The notes: a model not told the origin generated them from the sequence alone. DNA of 64,000 nucleotides from JBBSGD01 sp038254435 (GCA_038254435.1 JBBSGD010000002.1:1-64000), one strand, 5' to 3'. Numbered from the stretch's first letter, positions 16,926-25,539 are shown. Translations and numbers: made by a program.

Positions 16926-17243
16926 GTGCTGGACACTGTCGAAGTCGCCCTCGATCACCCAACTCTGCGAGCACTGGCCGACCCAACGCGCCTCGACATA
17001 TGCCGCCGACTGGCCGCTGAGGAGCTTTGTGTCTGCCATCTCGTCCAAGACCTGGGCATCAGCCAGCCGCTCGTCTCCCACCACCTCCGAATCCTCAAGG
17101 ACGCGGGCCTGGTGCGGATGCGCCGGCACTCCTACTGGACCTACTACCGGCTCGAGCCCGATGCTCTACGCGGACCGGCTCACGGCCTCCTGGAGCTGGC
17201 CGACAGGGCGGGCTCGGCTCCTCCATCTCGACCGTGCTGCTGA
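16926..17243 (+). CDS. arsR: ArsR-family metalloid-sensing repressor
   Basis: This 105-residue winged-helix repressor is expected to release DNA when it binds arsenite or antimonite. The segment TLRALADPTRLDICRRLA starts the helix-turn-helix domain. It contains the sensor motif ELCVCHLV near residues 37-44, equivalent to the ELCVCDL site of E. coli ArsR, and the recognition helix SQPLVSHHLRILKDAGLV near 53-70. The C-terminus ends in a CC pair, which might give a further thiol ligand. The GTG start is chosen from domain alignment and a GGTGGGA upstream. It leads an operon with a channel and an arsenate reductase. Confidence 0.9.
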   Translation: MLDTVEVALDHPTLRALADPTRLDICRRLAAEELCVCHLVQDLGISQPLVSHHLRILKDAGLVRMRRHSYWTYYRLEPDALRGPAHGLLELADRAGSAPPSRPCC

Positions 17244-17245
17244 GA

Positions 17246-17953
17246 ATGTCCCGCCGCCTGGCGGCCGAGTTCGTTGCCACGGCCTTCCTTCTCACCGCCA
17301 TCATCGGCTCCGGGATAGCGGCAGACCACCTCACGGGCTCGCCCGGGCTTGCACTTCTCATCAACGCGGTCGCCACGGGGGCAGCGCTTACCGCCCTGAT
17401 CCTCGCCTTCGGCCCGGCCTCGGGCGCCCACCTCAACCCGCTCGTCTCCGTTGCGGACGCGTGGCTTGGTGGGATGACGTGGGGTGAGGCCGCTGCATAC
17501 ATCTGCGCCCAGGTCGCCGGCGCGGTAGGCGGCGCGGTCGTGGCGAACCTGATGTTCTCGGAGCCCGCTGTCACCATCTCGACGACGAGCCGCAGCGGGG
17601 GAGGGCTGTGGCTCGCCGAGATCATCGCCAGCTTCGGCCTCCTTGGGGTCATCCTTGGGTGCGCTCGGGCGCAGCGATCTGGCACCTCGGTCGCGTTCGC
17701 GGTCGGCGCCTACATCACCGGCGCGTACTTCTTTACGGCGTCGACCTCGTTCGCCAACCCGGCGGTGACCGTGGCGAGGATGTTCTCCAACACATTCGCG
17801 GGTATCGCGCCGGCCTCGGCTCTCGCCTTCGTGCCGATGGAGCTGACTGGGGGTGCGCTTGCGGTTCTGTTCCTGCGATGGCTGTATCCATCCCTTGTCG
17901 ATTCCGCCGACGGGATCGCGGTGTCGCACGCCGAACAGGAGGTTGCAACGTGA
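17246..17953 (+). CDS. aqpS: MIP-family aquaglyceroporin, probable arsenite channel (AqpS-like)
   Basis: The 235-residue protein has six membrane helices and two half-helix loops of the aquaporin family. The first loop motif is NPL (AHLNPLVSV) instead of NPA, and the second is canonical (FANPAVTVAR). In the Sinorhizobium meliloti arsR-aqpS-arsC operon the equivalent channel lets arsenite made by ArsC leave the cell down its gradient; the same gene order here supports that role. The ATG 2 bases after the arsR stop is used; a GTG four codons upstream is possible. It overlaps arsC by 4 bases. Confidence 0.85.
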   Translation: MSRRLAAEFVATAFLLTAIIGSGIAADHLTGSPGLALLINAVATGAALTALILAFGPASGAHLNPLVSVADAWLGGMTWGEAAAYICAQVAGAVGGAVVANLMFSEPAVTISTTSRSGGGLWLAEIIASFGLLGVILGCARAQRSGTSVAFAVGAYITGAYFFTASTSFANPAVTVARMFSNTFAGIAPASALAFVPMELTGGALAVLFLRWLYPSLVDSADGIAVSHAEQEVAT

Positions 17954-18363
17954 ACCGGATACCCGAAGTCCTGTTCGTCTGCGCGCACAACGCGGGGCGC
18001 TCGCAGATGGCCGCTGGACTCCTGGAGCACCATGCTCGGGGGCGGGTTCATGTGCGCTCGGCCGGTTCCACGCCCGCTGATGAGATCCACGACAGCGTGC
18101 GCAAGGTCATGGCCGAGCTCGGTATCGACCTGTCACGGGAGTACCCCAAGCCGCTCACCGATGATGCCGTTGAGGCTGCCGATGCCGTTGTGACAATGGG
18201 CTGCGGGGACGCGTGCCCGGTGTTCCCCGGCAAGCGGTACATTGACTGGGCCCTCCCCGATCCTGCCGGGAAACCGGTGGAAGAGGTGCGAGAGATCCGT
18301 GACGAGATCGATCGACGCGTGCGGGTGTTGCTCAAGGAGCTGGCTTCAGGGCTGGAGCGATAG
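17950..18363 (+). CDS. arsC: Arsenate reductase, low-molecular-weight phosphatase type
   Basis: ArsC reduces arsenate to arsenite. The phosphate-binding loop FVCAHNAGRSQMA holds C11 and R17, and the redox segment MGCGDACP holds C85 and C89. This three-cysteine arrangement matches thioredoxin-coupled ArsC of Staphylococcus plasmid pI258, although related actinobacterial enzymes use mycothiol. The GTG start overlaps the channel stop (GTGA), so translation is coupled. The 137-residue length is normal. This is the last gene of the ars operon, and no efflux pump gene (arsB or acr3) follows. Confidence 0.92.
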   Translation: MNRIPEVLFVCAHNAGRSQMAAGLLEHHARGRVHVRSAGSTPADEIHDSVRKVMAELGIDLSREYPKPLTDDAVEAADAVVTMGCGDACPVFPGKRYIDWALPDPAGKPVEEVREIRDEIDRRVRVLLKELASGLER

Positions 18364-18519
18364 CCTTTCGTCCGCGGCCCCCTGTCAGAACAATTGGGAC
18401 ATGGAATTCAGGAGTTCCAGGGAGTTCGAATAGTGACCTATACGCTCCACCGGTCCGTACAGCCTCCGAACCCTTTGTTTGTCGGCGGCCGGACAGATCC
18501 TAGACTAGTGGAGGTGGCG

Positions 18520-18819
18520 ATGCTGCGTGCCGTGTTCGTGCGAACGTTGAAGCGTGGGGTTACGTACCATCAGTTCAAGGACGCGTGGGTTCCCGAGAGC
18601 ATCGACGGCGACTATCCAGTGAAGACCCGCGTCAGTCGCAACGTCTCGAACGATCGTCAGGTCATGACGATCCTCGAGCTGGACATCCCCCCGGCGGAGT
18701 TCGAGGCGGCGAGTGCGTCGTTGACGCGCCCGGACGCGCGTGAGCGACTCGGTGAAATCGTGGAGGCAACCCAGCTGGAGGGCCTCTACGAAGACGTGTT
18801 CGACGAGACGTCCCTGTAG
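18520..18819 (+). CDS. Conserved-looking protein of unknown function
   Basis: The 99-residue product is not recognised. It is soluble, with a beta strand at the start (MLRAVFVRTLK), a Y/W-containing segment (YHQFKDAWVPE) and an acidic C-terminal helix region. The size and strand-helix pattern could fit a small alpha/beta-barrel monooxygenase-like fold, but no motif proves it. A GAGG site lies 5 bases upstream of the ATG. It stands alone between arsC and a broken oxidase gene. Confidence 0.6.
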   Translation: MLRAVFVRTLKRGVTYHQFKDAWVPESIDGDYPVKTRVSRNVSNDRQVMTILELDIPPAEFEAASASLTRPDARERLGEIVEATQLEGLYEDVFDETSL

Positions 18820-18927
18820 CGGGTCGTCCCGACCGAGTTGGGGGATCCTCATGGCGGAAGGATCCAAGTCTCGTGGACCAGCTCCCTTCATCCAAGACGG
18901 CACCCGCCGGCGCAGGAGGATCAGCCG

Positions 18928-19883
18928 ATGACACCGCAACCTGCGTCAAACGTTGTCGTGATCGGGGCCGGAGTGATCGGCTTGAGCACCGCCGTGTGCC
19001 TGGCCGAGCGCGGGCAGCGGGTGCAGGTGCGCACCCGGCTCGCTCCGGCGCAGACCACGTCGGCGGTCGCCTCGGCGATGATCGGCCCGGCTATGGCCCC
19101 GGCCGACGACGCGGCCGGTCGCCGGGAGCGCGCGTCGATCGCGGAGTTCATTGCGCTGGCCGAGGTTGCCGGCACCGGGGTGACCATGCGGCGGGGCCGA
19201 TTGGCCAGCCGCGACCCGGTACCGGCGCTGGGCGACATGGCGCCCTGCGCGCCGGATGAGCTGCCGCCCGGCTTCGCCGCCGCGTTCTGGGCCACCGTGC
19301 CGTTGGTCGATATGCCGGTCTACCTCGACTACCTCACCGGGCGGTTGGTGGCGGCAGGGGACGGATCGTGCTGCGCGCGGTGACCTCGCTGCCCGACCTG
19401 GCGGCCGAGGTGCCGCTGATCGTCAACTGCGCCGGACTGGGCGCGGGCGAACTGACCGGGGACGAGTTGGTCACCCCGGTCCGCGGCTTGCACGTCATCG
19501 TGGACAACCCCGGGTTGGAGGAGTTCTTCATCGAGGCCCCGTTCACGCCGGCGTGGGCTGCGTACTGGCCCTACCCGGATCACGTTGTCCTTGGCGGGAC
19601 CCAGAGTACCGACGACACCTCCACAGAGCCCGACCCGCAGATCGCCGACCAGATCTTGCGGCGTTGCATCGAGGTTGAGCCACGGCTGCGCCATGCACGG
19701 GTGCGCGGCCACCAGGTCGGGTTGCGCCCCGGCCGACCGGAGGTCCGGCTGGAAGTCGAGCAGATCGGCGCGGGGCGCTGCGTGCACAACTACGGGCACG
19801 GCGGGTCGGGCGTGACCTTGTCCTGGGGGTCCGCGTTCGCAGCCGCTGCGTTGCTGCTCGACGAGCGGAAGCTGAGCCGATGA
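18928..19883 (+). pseudogene. FAD-dependent D-amino-acid oxidase, single frameshift
   Basis: The first part carries the FAD-binding motif VVVIGAGVIGLSTAVCLAERG near residue 10. The second part, in another frame from about 19360, runs from IVNCAGLGAGELTGDE to the D-amino-acid oxidase signature VHNYGHGGSGVTLSWGSA. The break lies in a short G run (AGGGGAC, about 19356-19362), where one extra G would restore a protein of about 318 residues, normal for the family. This could be true inactivation or an assembly error. An AGGAGG site 8 bases before the ATG supports a once functional gene. It would oxidise D-amino acids to keto acids with H2O2 production. Confidence 0.8.
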
Positions 19884-19908
19884 GGCCGGCGATCGCCACG
19901 CCGCACTA

Positions 19909-20050
19909 TTGACCGCCGCCGACGCCCGTTATGCGATGGTGACCGTGATCAGTAGTGGTCCCCACAACAGCACCGGGGTGTGGCCCATCGCCTGGCTCGG
20001 CACCGACCGGGCCGAGGGAATGTCGCGCACCCTCCTGCATGTGGTCAGGC
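19909..20050 (+). pseudogene. Small remnant related to the ankyrin gene downstream
   Basis: One frame reads LGTDRAEGMSRTLLHVV (19996-20046). This closely matches LGDDDPEGMSRTLLHLA in the intact ankyrin protein about 2.6 kb downstream, and similarity is visible at the DNA level around ATGTCGCGCAC. Upstream of this the frame continues to about 19909 without recognisable similarity. It is probably a leftover from a related gene. The rest of the interval up to the glycosyltransferase shows nothing else. Confidence 0.4.
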
Positions 20051-20150
20051 CAGCAATCTGCCAGGAGACTACTGACCGACCCACCCACCCTCGAGTCCGT
20101 CCGCGGACCGATTCGTCATCGGGCGCCCAGTGGTTGCGATCTCGCCGAGC

Positions 20151-21326
20151 TCATGTCTCCATGGCGAGTGTGGCGAGCACCTCGTCGATGGCCGGCGCGG
20201 CACACATCTCCTCTGCGATGCGGTTCGCGGCCTGCCGATAAGTCGCGTCGCCCAGTATCGCCTCGATCGCAGCGCGGATATGCGACGCGATCTCTGGCGC
20301 GGCCATCCCGAGCGCGTCCGAAGAGCGGAAATCTGATTCGACGACGAGACCTGCACCGGCCCCGGCCACGAGCTGGGCGTTTGTTGGTTGGTCGGCCATG
20401 ACTGGGAGGAATATGAGCGGCAAGCCTGCCGCGAGGGCACCGAAGGTCGTCCCGGCACCACCGTGACAGACGACCACCGATGCATGCTTCAGCACCTCGT
20501 CCTGAGGCACCCATGCCTCCACGTGAACGTTCACGGGCATTGGGCCAAGTTGTGCCCCGTTGCGGGTTTTGCCCATGCTGAGAAGCACCCGCACCGGGAG
20601 CCCGGTCACCGCGTCGATTGCGGCACGGTAGGCCGCGGCCCCGCTTGGCAGGGTCCCCGCGACGCTCCCGAAGGAGATGTATACGAGCGGAGAATCGTCG
20701 CCGTCCCACCAATCTGGCAACGGGTAGCACCGCGTGCTGGCGTTCTCGCGGAAGCGGCGTGTCGCAGCGAACGTCGAGGGGTCGAGCGAGGCTGGAAGCC
20801 GCGTTAGGTACGGCGCCGCAAGAAGCCGCTCCACAATCCGGCCGTCGTACGGCTCGAGCACCGGCGTTGCCAACGCGAGCGACGAAGACTCGATCTCCGC
20901 GAGCCCGATTCCAACCTGGGCGTGCGGCAGGCCGCGGCGTTCAGCGGCGATGGCCGAGGCATACTCGCAAGGTTCCCGTAGTATTAGGTTGGGCCGCCAC
21001 TCGTCGCACGCGGCCTCGATCGTCGGCAACATGGCCGCGGTGTCGAGCCGCCCAAAGATCTCCCGGTTGACGAGGACGGCGGCCTCGTCGCGTGGAACCA
21101 TCGGGACGCGATCCCAGATCGCTGCCAGCTCCTCCGAGGGTGGATCGACGCCAACCCGAAAGGGATGTCCGCTCGCCTCGACCGTCGCCGCGAGGGCAGG
21201 CGGGATGACCATCAGCACCTCATCTCCGCGCCGTGTCGTCGCTTCGATGAACGGCACCAGCGGGCCAAAATGGCCGGCCCCCTTGGTTGAGGCAAACAAC
21301 ACGCGCATGACGTTGAGTCTATTCAT
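20151..21326 (-). CDS. GT1-family (UGT/macrolide-type) glycosyltransferase
   Basis: This GT-B fold enzyme transfers a sugar from a nucleotide donor to a small-molecule or lipid acceptor. The N-terminus RVLFASTKGAGHFGPLVPFI is the acceptor-domain start. The C-terminal domain has VYISFGSVAG near residue 240 and the donor-binding box HGGAGTTFGALAAGLPLIFL followed by DQPTNAQ near 340. At 391 residues it is full length. Either the ATG at 21326 or the one at 21308 could be used; neither has a clear ribosome binding site. It has no sugar-biosynthesis neighbours, so the substrate is unknown. Confidence 0.85.
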   Translation of the reverse strand: MNRLNVMRVLFASTKGAGHFGPLVPFIEATTRRGDEVLMVIPPALAATVEASGHPFRVGVDPPSEELAAIWDRVPMVPRDEAAVLVNREIFGRLDTAAMLPTIEAACDEWRPNLILREPCEYASAIAAERRGLPHAQVGIGLAEIESSSLALATPVLEPYDGRIVERLLAAPYLTRLPASLDPSTFAATRRFRENASTRCYPLPDWWDGDDSPLVYISFGSVAGTLPSGAAAYRAAIDAVTGLPVRVLLSMGKTRNGAQLGPMPVNVHVEAWVPQDEVLKHASVVVCHGGAGTTFGALAAGLPLIFLPVMADQPTNAQLVAGAGAGLVVESDFRSSDALGMAAPEIASHIRAAIEAILGDATYRQAANRIAEEMCAAPAIDEVLATLAMET

Positions 21327-21483
21327 CGCACATGCTTATATCCGGCCGCAATCCAGGCCACTGACCGGGTTAGTCGCGTCGGCAAGCGCATCGACGCGGC
21401 TGGAGCGGTGGCCTTCCATCCTGGATCCCCGGAGCAATTCTTCCCGAACTACAGATTCCACCAGCGCGGACAGTTCGCGAGGG

Positions 21484-22272
21484 GGGAACAAGGGTCGCCC
21501 ATCCAGACGATGTCGCCGCAGACGAGGAGCAGGCCAAGAAGCTCCGCGACGGGTCGATCGAGAGCTACCGTTTGGAGAAGCGCTTCATCCATGCCGAAGG
21601 TCACCCGTGTGGGTGTCCTTCAATTCGTCACTCGCTCGCATACCGGGAGGACCGCCTCTCTATCTCATTTCGCAGGTGGAAGACATCAGCAAGCGTAAAG
21701 AGCTCGAACCGGAGCTTCGCCACGTCGCCCAGCACGACCCTCTTACGGGATTGTTCAATAGGCAGCGCTTTGCCGAAGAGCTCTCTCGCCAGCTCGCTCA
21801 CCTGGCTCGATATCAGTCGTCTGGAGCTCTGTTCATTCTCGACTTGCACAACTTCAAGCAGATGAACGATTCGCATGGGCGCGGCTGGGGATGGTGTCTT
21901 GAGAGCAGTTGCAGACCTGCTGCCGAAGGAGTCTGCGCGCCACGGATATCCCGGCTCGTCTCGGAGGAGACGAGTTTGCGGTCCTGCTGCCTGAGGTAGA
22001 TGTGAATGGGGCAGAGCTCATTGCCGGCAAGCTGCTGACAGCCGTGCGCAAGGAGTTTGCAGGCGCGAGTGGGGGCACCGTCCCCGTCACGATGGAGCAT
22101 CGGAATCGCTGTCGTGGATGCCGCAGCAGCTTCCTCACCGGATCTGGCGACGATCATGGCCGACCATGCGATGTACGACTCCAAGCGCCAGGGCGGTGAC
22201 CGGTTCTCGTTGTACGCGGAAGGGAACTTCTCTCAGTACCCGACGACTCAGGCCGAACGGGCCGCTCTGTAG
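21484..22272 (+). pseudogene. Decayed PAS-GGDEF diguanylate cyclase
   Basis: Pieces of a PAS sensor and a GGDEF domain lie in order but in changing frames. EKRFIHAEGHP and, after a shift near 21605, VWVSFNSSLARIPGGPPLYL with VEDISKRKELE form the PAS end. QHDPLTGLFNRQRFAEEL and ILDLHNFKQMND start the GGDEF domain. After further shifts come ARLGGDEFAVLLPEVD (active-site motif intact) and finally SIGIAVVDAAAASS to the stop. At least four frameshifts make it non-functional. An intact copy would synthesise cyclic di-GMP. No intact c-di-GMP gene is found elsewhere in the window. Confidence 0.8.
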
Positions 22273-22519
22273 AAGCTACAAGTCACAACTCAACTTTGGG
22301 GCACATCCCACGTGCCCATCAAATCGGCATTCGCACCGGGCCGCGTGTTGTTCGAGGGATCGTGGACACCAACCGGGTCCCGCGTCGGGTGAGCTCAAGT
22401 CCCTTTCTGTCCTGGAGGGGAGTGCCGTCACCGCAATGAGACCCTCGCGGCGGCCCATTAGGCTCACCAGGGAGTCCTAAGAGCAGGCGAGACCTTCTGA
22501 GCCCGAGGAGGCTGTCGTG

Positions 22520-23254
22520 ATGACGTTGCACACCGACGAGCCCCTTGCGGTCGCAGTGGGGGAGGCGATTCACACAGGCGATGTTCCGGCGCTGAAGCGC
22601 CTCCTAGCCGGGAATCCCGGTCTGGCGACAGCGAGGCTCGGCGATGACGACCCCGAAGGGATGTCGCGCACGCTGCTGCACCTGGCGACGGACTGGCCGG
22701 GACACTTCCCCAACGGGGCCGCGACCGTGACCGCACTTGTCGAGGCGGGAGCCGACGTCAATGCGCGCTTCCGTGGACCGCACTGCGAGACGCCACTTCA
22801 TTGGGCGGCGAGCAGCGATGACGTCGAAGTGCTCGACGCGCTCATCGACGCCGGAGCCGACATGGAGGCAGACGGAGCGGTCATAGGCGGCGGTACCCCT
22901 CTCGCCGACGCGCGCGGGTTCGGGCAATGGCGGGCCGCGCACAGGCTGGTCGAGCGAGGTGCAGAGACCACGCTGACGGACGCTGCAACGCTCGGGCTGA
23001 TGGATCGCGTCGAGGGCTACTTCGGCGTCACGCCACCCTCTCAAGAGGACATCGACCGGGCCTTCTGGGGAGCGTGCCACGGCGACCAGCAGATCTGCGC
23101 CGAGTATCTGATCGACAGGGGAGCCGAACTCAACTGGATACCGCCATGGGAAGAGCTCACGCCGCTCGACGCCGCGCACAGGAGCGATGCCAGAGAAGTG
23201 GTGCGGTGGCTACGCGGCCGAGGCGCCAAATCGGCCACGGAGCTGCCCGCGTAG
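22520..23254 (+). CDS. Ankyrin-repeat protein
   Basis: The 244-residue soluble protein has several ankyrin-type units, for example RTLLHLATDWPGHF, TALVEAGADVNARF, TPLHWAASSDDVEVLDALID and LIDRGAELNW followed by LTPLDAAHRSD. Such proteins bind partner proteins; no enzyme domain is seen. A GAGGAGG site lies upstream of the ATG, and a GTG one codon earlier is an alternative start. A short diverged copy of its EGMSRTLLH segment occurs near 20 kb. The interval of about 250 bases before it (22273-22519) shows no gene. Confidence 0.8.
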   Translation: MTLHTDEPLAVAVGEAIHTGDVPALKRLLAGNPGLATARLGDDDPEGMSRTLLHLATDWPGHFPNGAATVTALVEAGADVNARFRGPHCETPLHWAASSDDVEVLDALIDAGADMEADGAVIGGGTPLADARGFGQWRAAHRLVERGAETTLTDAATLGLMDRVEGYFGVTPPSQEDIDRAFWGACHGDQQICAEYLIDRGAELNWIPPWEELTPLDAAHRSDAREVVRWLRGRGAKSATELPA

Positions 23255-23351
23255 ACGATCCGATTCGGGTCCCTTATGTAAGAGCCGGATCAACACATCC
23301 CTCGGGCGCGGGAGGGCGGAGACGAGCGTCCGCGCATCGCGCCCATCACTA

Positions 23352-23650
23352 TCAACCTGGCGTCTCGTCTGCTCTTTTTTCGAGCTCGGCCTGGTGGAGC
23401 TCGATCCGGCGGATCGTTCCCGTCAGGGTCTTCGGAAGGTCGCCTACGAACTCCACCTCCCGCGGATACGCGTAGGCCGCGCAAGAATCGCGGACGTGCC
23501 CCTAGATCTGCCCACCAGCTCCTCGTCACCGGGACCTCGTGGGCCAGCCGGACGAACGCCTTCACAAATCGTCCCGCGCTTGCGGTCGGGGCGAGACGAC
23601 GACGACGGCCTCAATCACCTCGGGAAGCTCAACGATGGCCGACTCGAAGG
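23352..23650 (-). pseudogene. C-terminal remnant of an AMP-forming acyl-CoA synthetase
   Basis: On the minus strand the last frame reads AAYAYPREVEFVGDLPKTLT and then GTIRRIELHQAELEK to a stop. This is the C-terminal domain signature of AMP-forming acyl/acetyl-CoA synthetases, including the catalytic lysine region (PKTLTGTIRR, where the usual GK is GT). Upstream pieces in other frames read FESAIVELPEVIEAVVVVSP and VKAFVRLAHEVP, so several frameshifts are present. The part encoding the earlier motifs is missing, and the next expected piece lies on the opposite strand. Confidence 0.7.
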
Positions 23651-23702
23651 ACGTGGCCAGGATGGATGAGGACGACTACGTTTGGTACGAGGGGCGCGCG
23701 GA
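23650..23702 (+). pseudogene. Short acyl-CoA synthetase fragment on the opposite strand
   Basis: The plus strand encodes DVARMDEDDYVWYEGRAD, matching the conserved GDxxxxDxDGYxxxxGRxDD region of AMP-forming acyl-CoA synthetases. In an intact protein it lies about 20 residues before the segment that starts the minus-strand remnant. The two pieces meet head to head at about 23650. Confidence 0.6.
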
Positions 23703-23712
23703 TCCTACGCGA

Positions 23713-24117
23713 TTATTCCTGCGAACCCATTTCGTACGTCAGCGTGTAGCCATGCGTGCCATCGGCGTCGATGGTGATGTCGAGGTCCCCGGTCATGCCG
23801 GCAAGATTCTCGGTCGCGGACTCAGGCAGGACCGAGATGCTGAGCGAGTCGCCGGCGCGGCCCGAGTCGGCATGGTGCACAAGCACGAAAGTCCCGGCCA
23901 GCTCGTGCACCGATCCGGTGACGCGCTCGACTGCGACGTAGGCGCGTGATTGCTCGTTCGCCGATGCGGTGAGGAGTTCGGCGACGCTGGTGCCGTCGAT
24001 ATCGCCGGAGAAGGTCTTGAGGACCCGCACCCGCGAGAGGGTCGCGCCGTCGGCCTCGTCGAACGGCGTGTCGTCCCAGCTGTCGAGGATGAACGTGCCC
24101 TTCGCCTGGTCGCCCAT
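23713..24117 (-). CDS. DUF3224 domain protein
   Basis: The 134-residue protein matches the DUF3224 pattern. The start AKGTFILDSWDD is followed by RVLKTFSGDIDGTSVAELLTA, a YVAVERVTGSVHELAGTFVL segment and a terminal beta region. The family forms a small beta-barrel of unknown function. An AGGAGG site lies 6 bases upstream of the ATG. A GNAT gene precedes it in the same direction, 33 bases away, so they may be co-transcribed. Confidence 0.85.
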   Translation of the reverse strand: MGDQAKGTFILDSWDDTPFDEADGATLSRVRVLKTFSGDIDGTSVAELLTASANEQSRAYVAVERVTGSVHELAGTFVLVHHADSGRAGDSLSISVLPESATENLAGMTGDLDITIDADGTHGYTLTYEMGSQE

Positions 24118-24150
24118 ATCGCCTCCTGCAGTTGTCGGACCGCTTAGAAA

Positions 24151-24729
24151 CTAGGTGACATCCGAGTGGCTGTGCGCGCAGCTGTCGCTGGCTTCGCTAG
24201 GGCCGACGGCCCCGACCTCGTAGTAGTAGTCGGGATACACGACCTTGCCCCGGGGATAGGGCCTGTCGGGGGTCAGGTTGGCGACCATGAAGGCTGCGTC
24301 GGGGATGCGCTCGTCGGGCTTCTCGATGCCGTGCGAGCTGGCGATCTCGAAGCCGAACTGCGGGTAGTAGCGCGGAAGGCCCTCGACGATCACGGCGCGC
24401 TCTCCGCGTTCGGCGGCCATTCGAAGACCGAGTCGCACGAGCGCCCCCCCAATCCCTTGACGCCGGCGGCTGGGGTGCACCGCCAGCGGAGTGAGCGCCA
24501 GGAGGCGATGGGAGCCGTCATCCTCGGTACTCTCGAAGCCGACGTGGCTGAACATGACGCAACCCACAACCTCACCCTCGTCCTCAGCGACGAGCTCTAG
24601 CTCGGGAACTGCGTCGCCCGCGGCACGGATAGCTTCGACGAGCGCGATGACGTTGTCCGCGTTGAAGGCGACGCGCAGCAACTCGAGAACGGCATCGTGG
24701 TCGTCCGCGGTCTCGACGCGTAAGTTCAC
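24151..24729 (-). CDS. GNAT-family N-acetyltransferase (YhbS-like)
   Basis: This enzyme transfers an acetyl group from acetyl-CoA to an amine. The 192-residue protein shows GCVMFSHVGF as strand beta-4, the acetyl-CoA pyrophosphate loop SRRRQGIGGALVRLGL near residue 87 and YYPQFGFEIA near 125, as in COG3153 acetyltransferases. The GTG start gives the natural N-terminus NLRVETADD, with no clear ribosome binding site. The substrate is unknown. Confidence 0.85.
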   Translation of the reverse strand: MNLRVETADDHDAVLELLRVAFNADNVIALVEAIRAAGDAVPELELVAEDEGEVVGCVMFSHVGFESTEDDGSHRLLALTPLAVHPSRRRQGIGGALVRLGLRMAAERGERAVIVEGLPRYYPQFGFEIASSHGIEKPDERIPDAAFMVANLTPDRPYPRGKVVYPDYYYEVGAVGPSEASDSCAHSHSDVT

Positions 24730-25035
24730 GGAGCAATGGTACCGGGATGTCCGTCACGAAAGAGTCAGGCCGAACAGAGGTGTCGGGGCGGGGAACCCCG
24801 TCGCTTGGCAGCCAGCGGATGCGTGATCATCCCAACTAGTGGGCCGATGCATTCATCGCGAGTGGGTACGAAAGGCGGATGACCTGTGCAGAACATCCTG
24901 TCAAGTTTCGCAGGCGGTTCCCTTGTGTCGTATCCCGTTTCTGGCTTGATACCAATATGACTCCTCCTCTGGGATGGCAAACGAGTGGCAGAGGGATACA
25001 CGTGTAACCCTTGGCTCCTCATCGTCATCCTGCCT
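24730..25035. other. Intergenic stretch without recognised gene
   Basis: No coding sequence, RNA gene or repeat can be supported here. Minus-strand open frames exist but have no family similarity, no ribosome binding site and proline/arginine-rich composition. Confidence 0.5.
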
Positions 25036-25347
25036 CTAGGCACAGAACATGCCTGACCAGAGGTCCTTCCTGGCCGCGGCAAGTCCTTCAATGACGTCAT
25101 CGGCGGATTTAGCGTCTTTCGCGACACCCAGAGCTCGACCGACATCACTCCACGTGTTCCCCATTTCAAGGGCCCGTTGGACGTTTTGGCCCAGAGCCTT
25201 CTCGATGGCGATCGTCGACTGGAACGACTCCCGGATCCCTTCTAATGGATTTTGGTGCCACCTCGTGGGGGGATGAAATCTCACCCGGTTGCCGCGACCG
25301 CTAAAGCGTGGACGGTGGGTTCGCGTCAGCACGTTCGCTCCTTTCAT
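25036..25347 (-). CDS. Small protein with helix-turn-helix-like C-terminus
   Basis: The 103-residue product has a basic N-terminus (THRPRFSGRGNRVRFHPP) and a helical second half with ALEMGNTWSDVGRALGVAKD. This resembles the 'G-x-S/T-W-x-x-I/V-G-x-A-L-G-V' signature of small actinobacterial DNA-binding proteins. The inner ATG at 25347 is preferred because of a GGAG about 7 bases upstream; the frame is open further upstream. Function is unknown. It is transcribed divergently from the LVIVD gene, and nothing is recognised in the 190 bases between them. Confidence 0.5.
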   Translation of the reverse strand: MKGANVLTRTHRPRFSGRGNRVRFHPPTRWHQNPLEGIRESFQSTIAIEKALGQNVQRALEMGNTWSDVGRALGVAKDAKSADDVIEGLAAARKDLWSGMFCA

Positions 25348-25539
25348 CGAATGACTCCAAGCATCGCGCCGCCGAGCCTGTGTGGCGGAAAGACCGGCTT
25401 CCAAAGACGACGCGAGAGAGGACAAAACCGGTCTCTCCGCAAGAAGATGTGCTTTGGGAGGTGCGGCAGGTGGACGGGTGACCATGGGACTTGCCTAACC
25501 TCGTGCTGGTAGCGGCTGACCTACCCTAAGGGGGTTGAG

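Noticed and set aside
24765..25169. Minus-strand open frame of 134 codons
   Set aside because: No family similarity and no ribosome binding site, and it overlaps a better-supported small gene.
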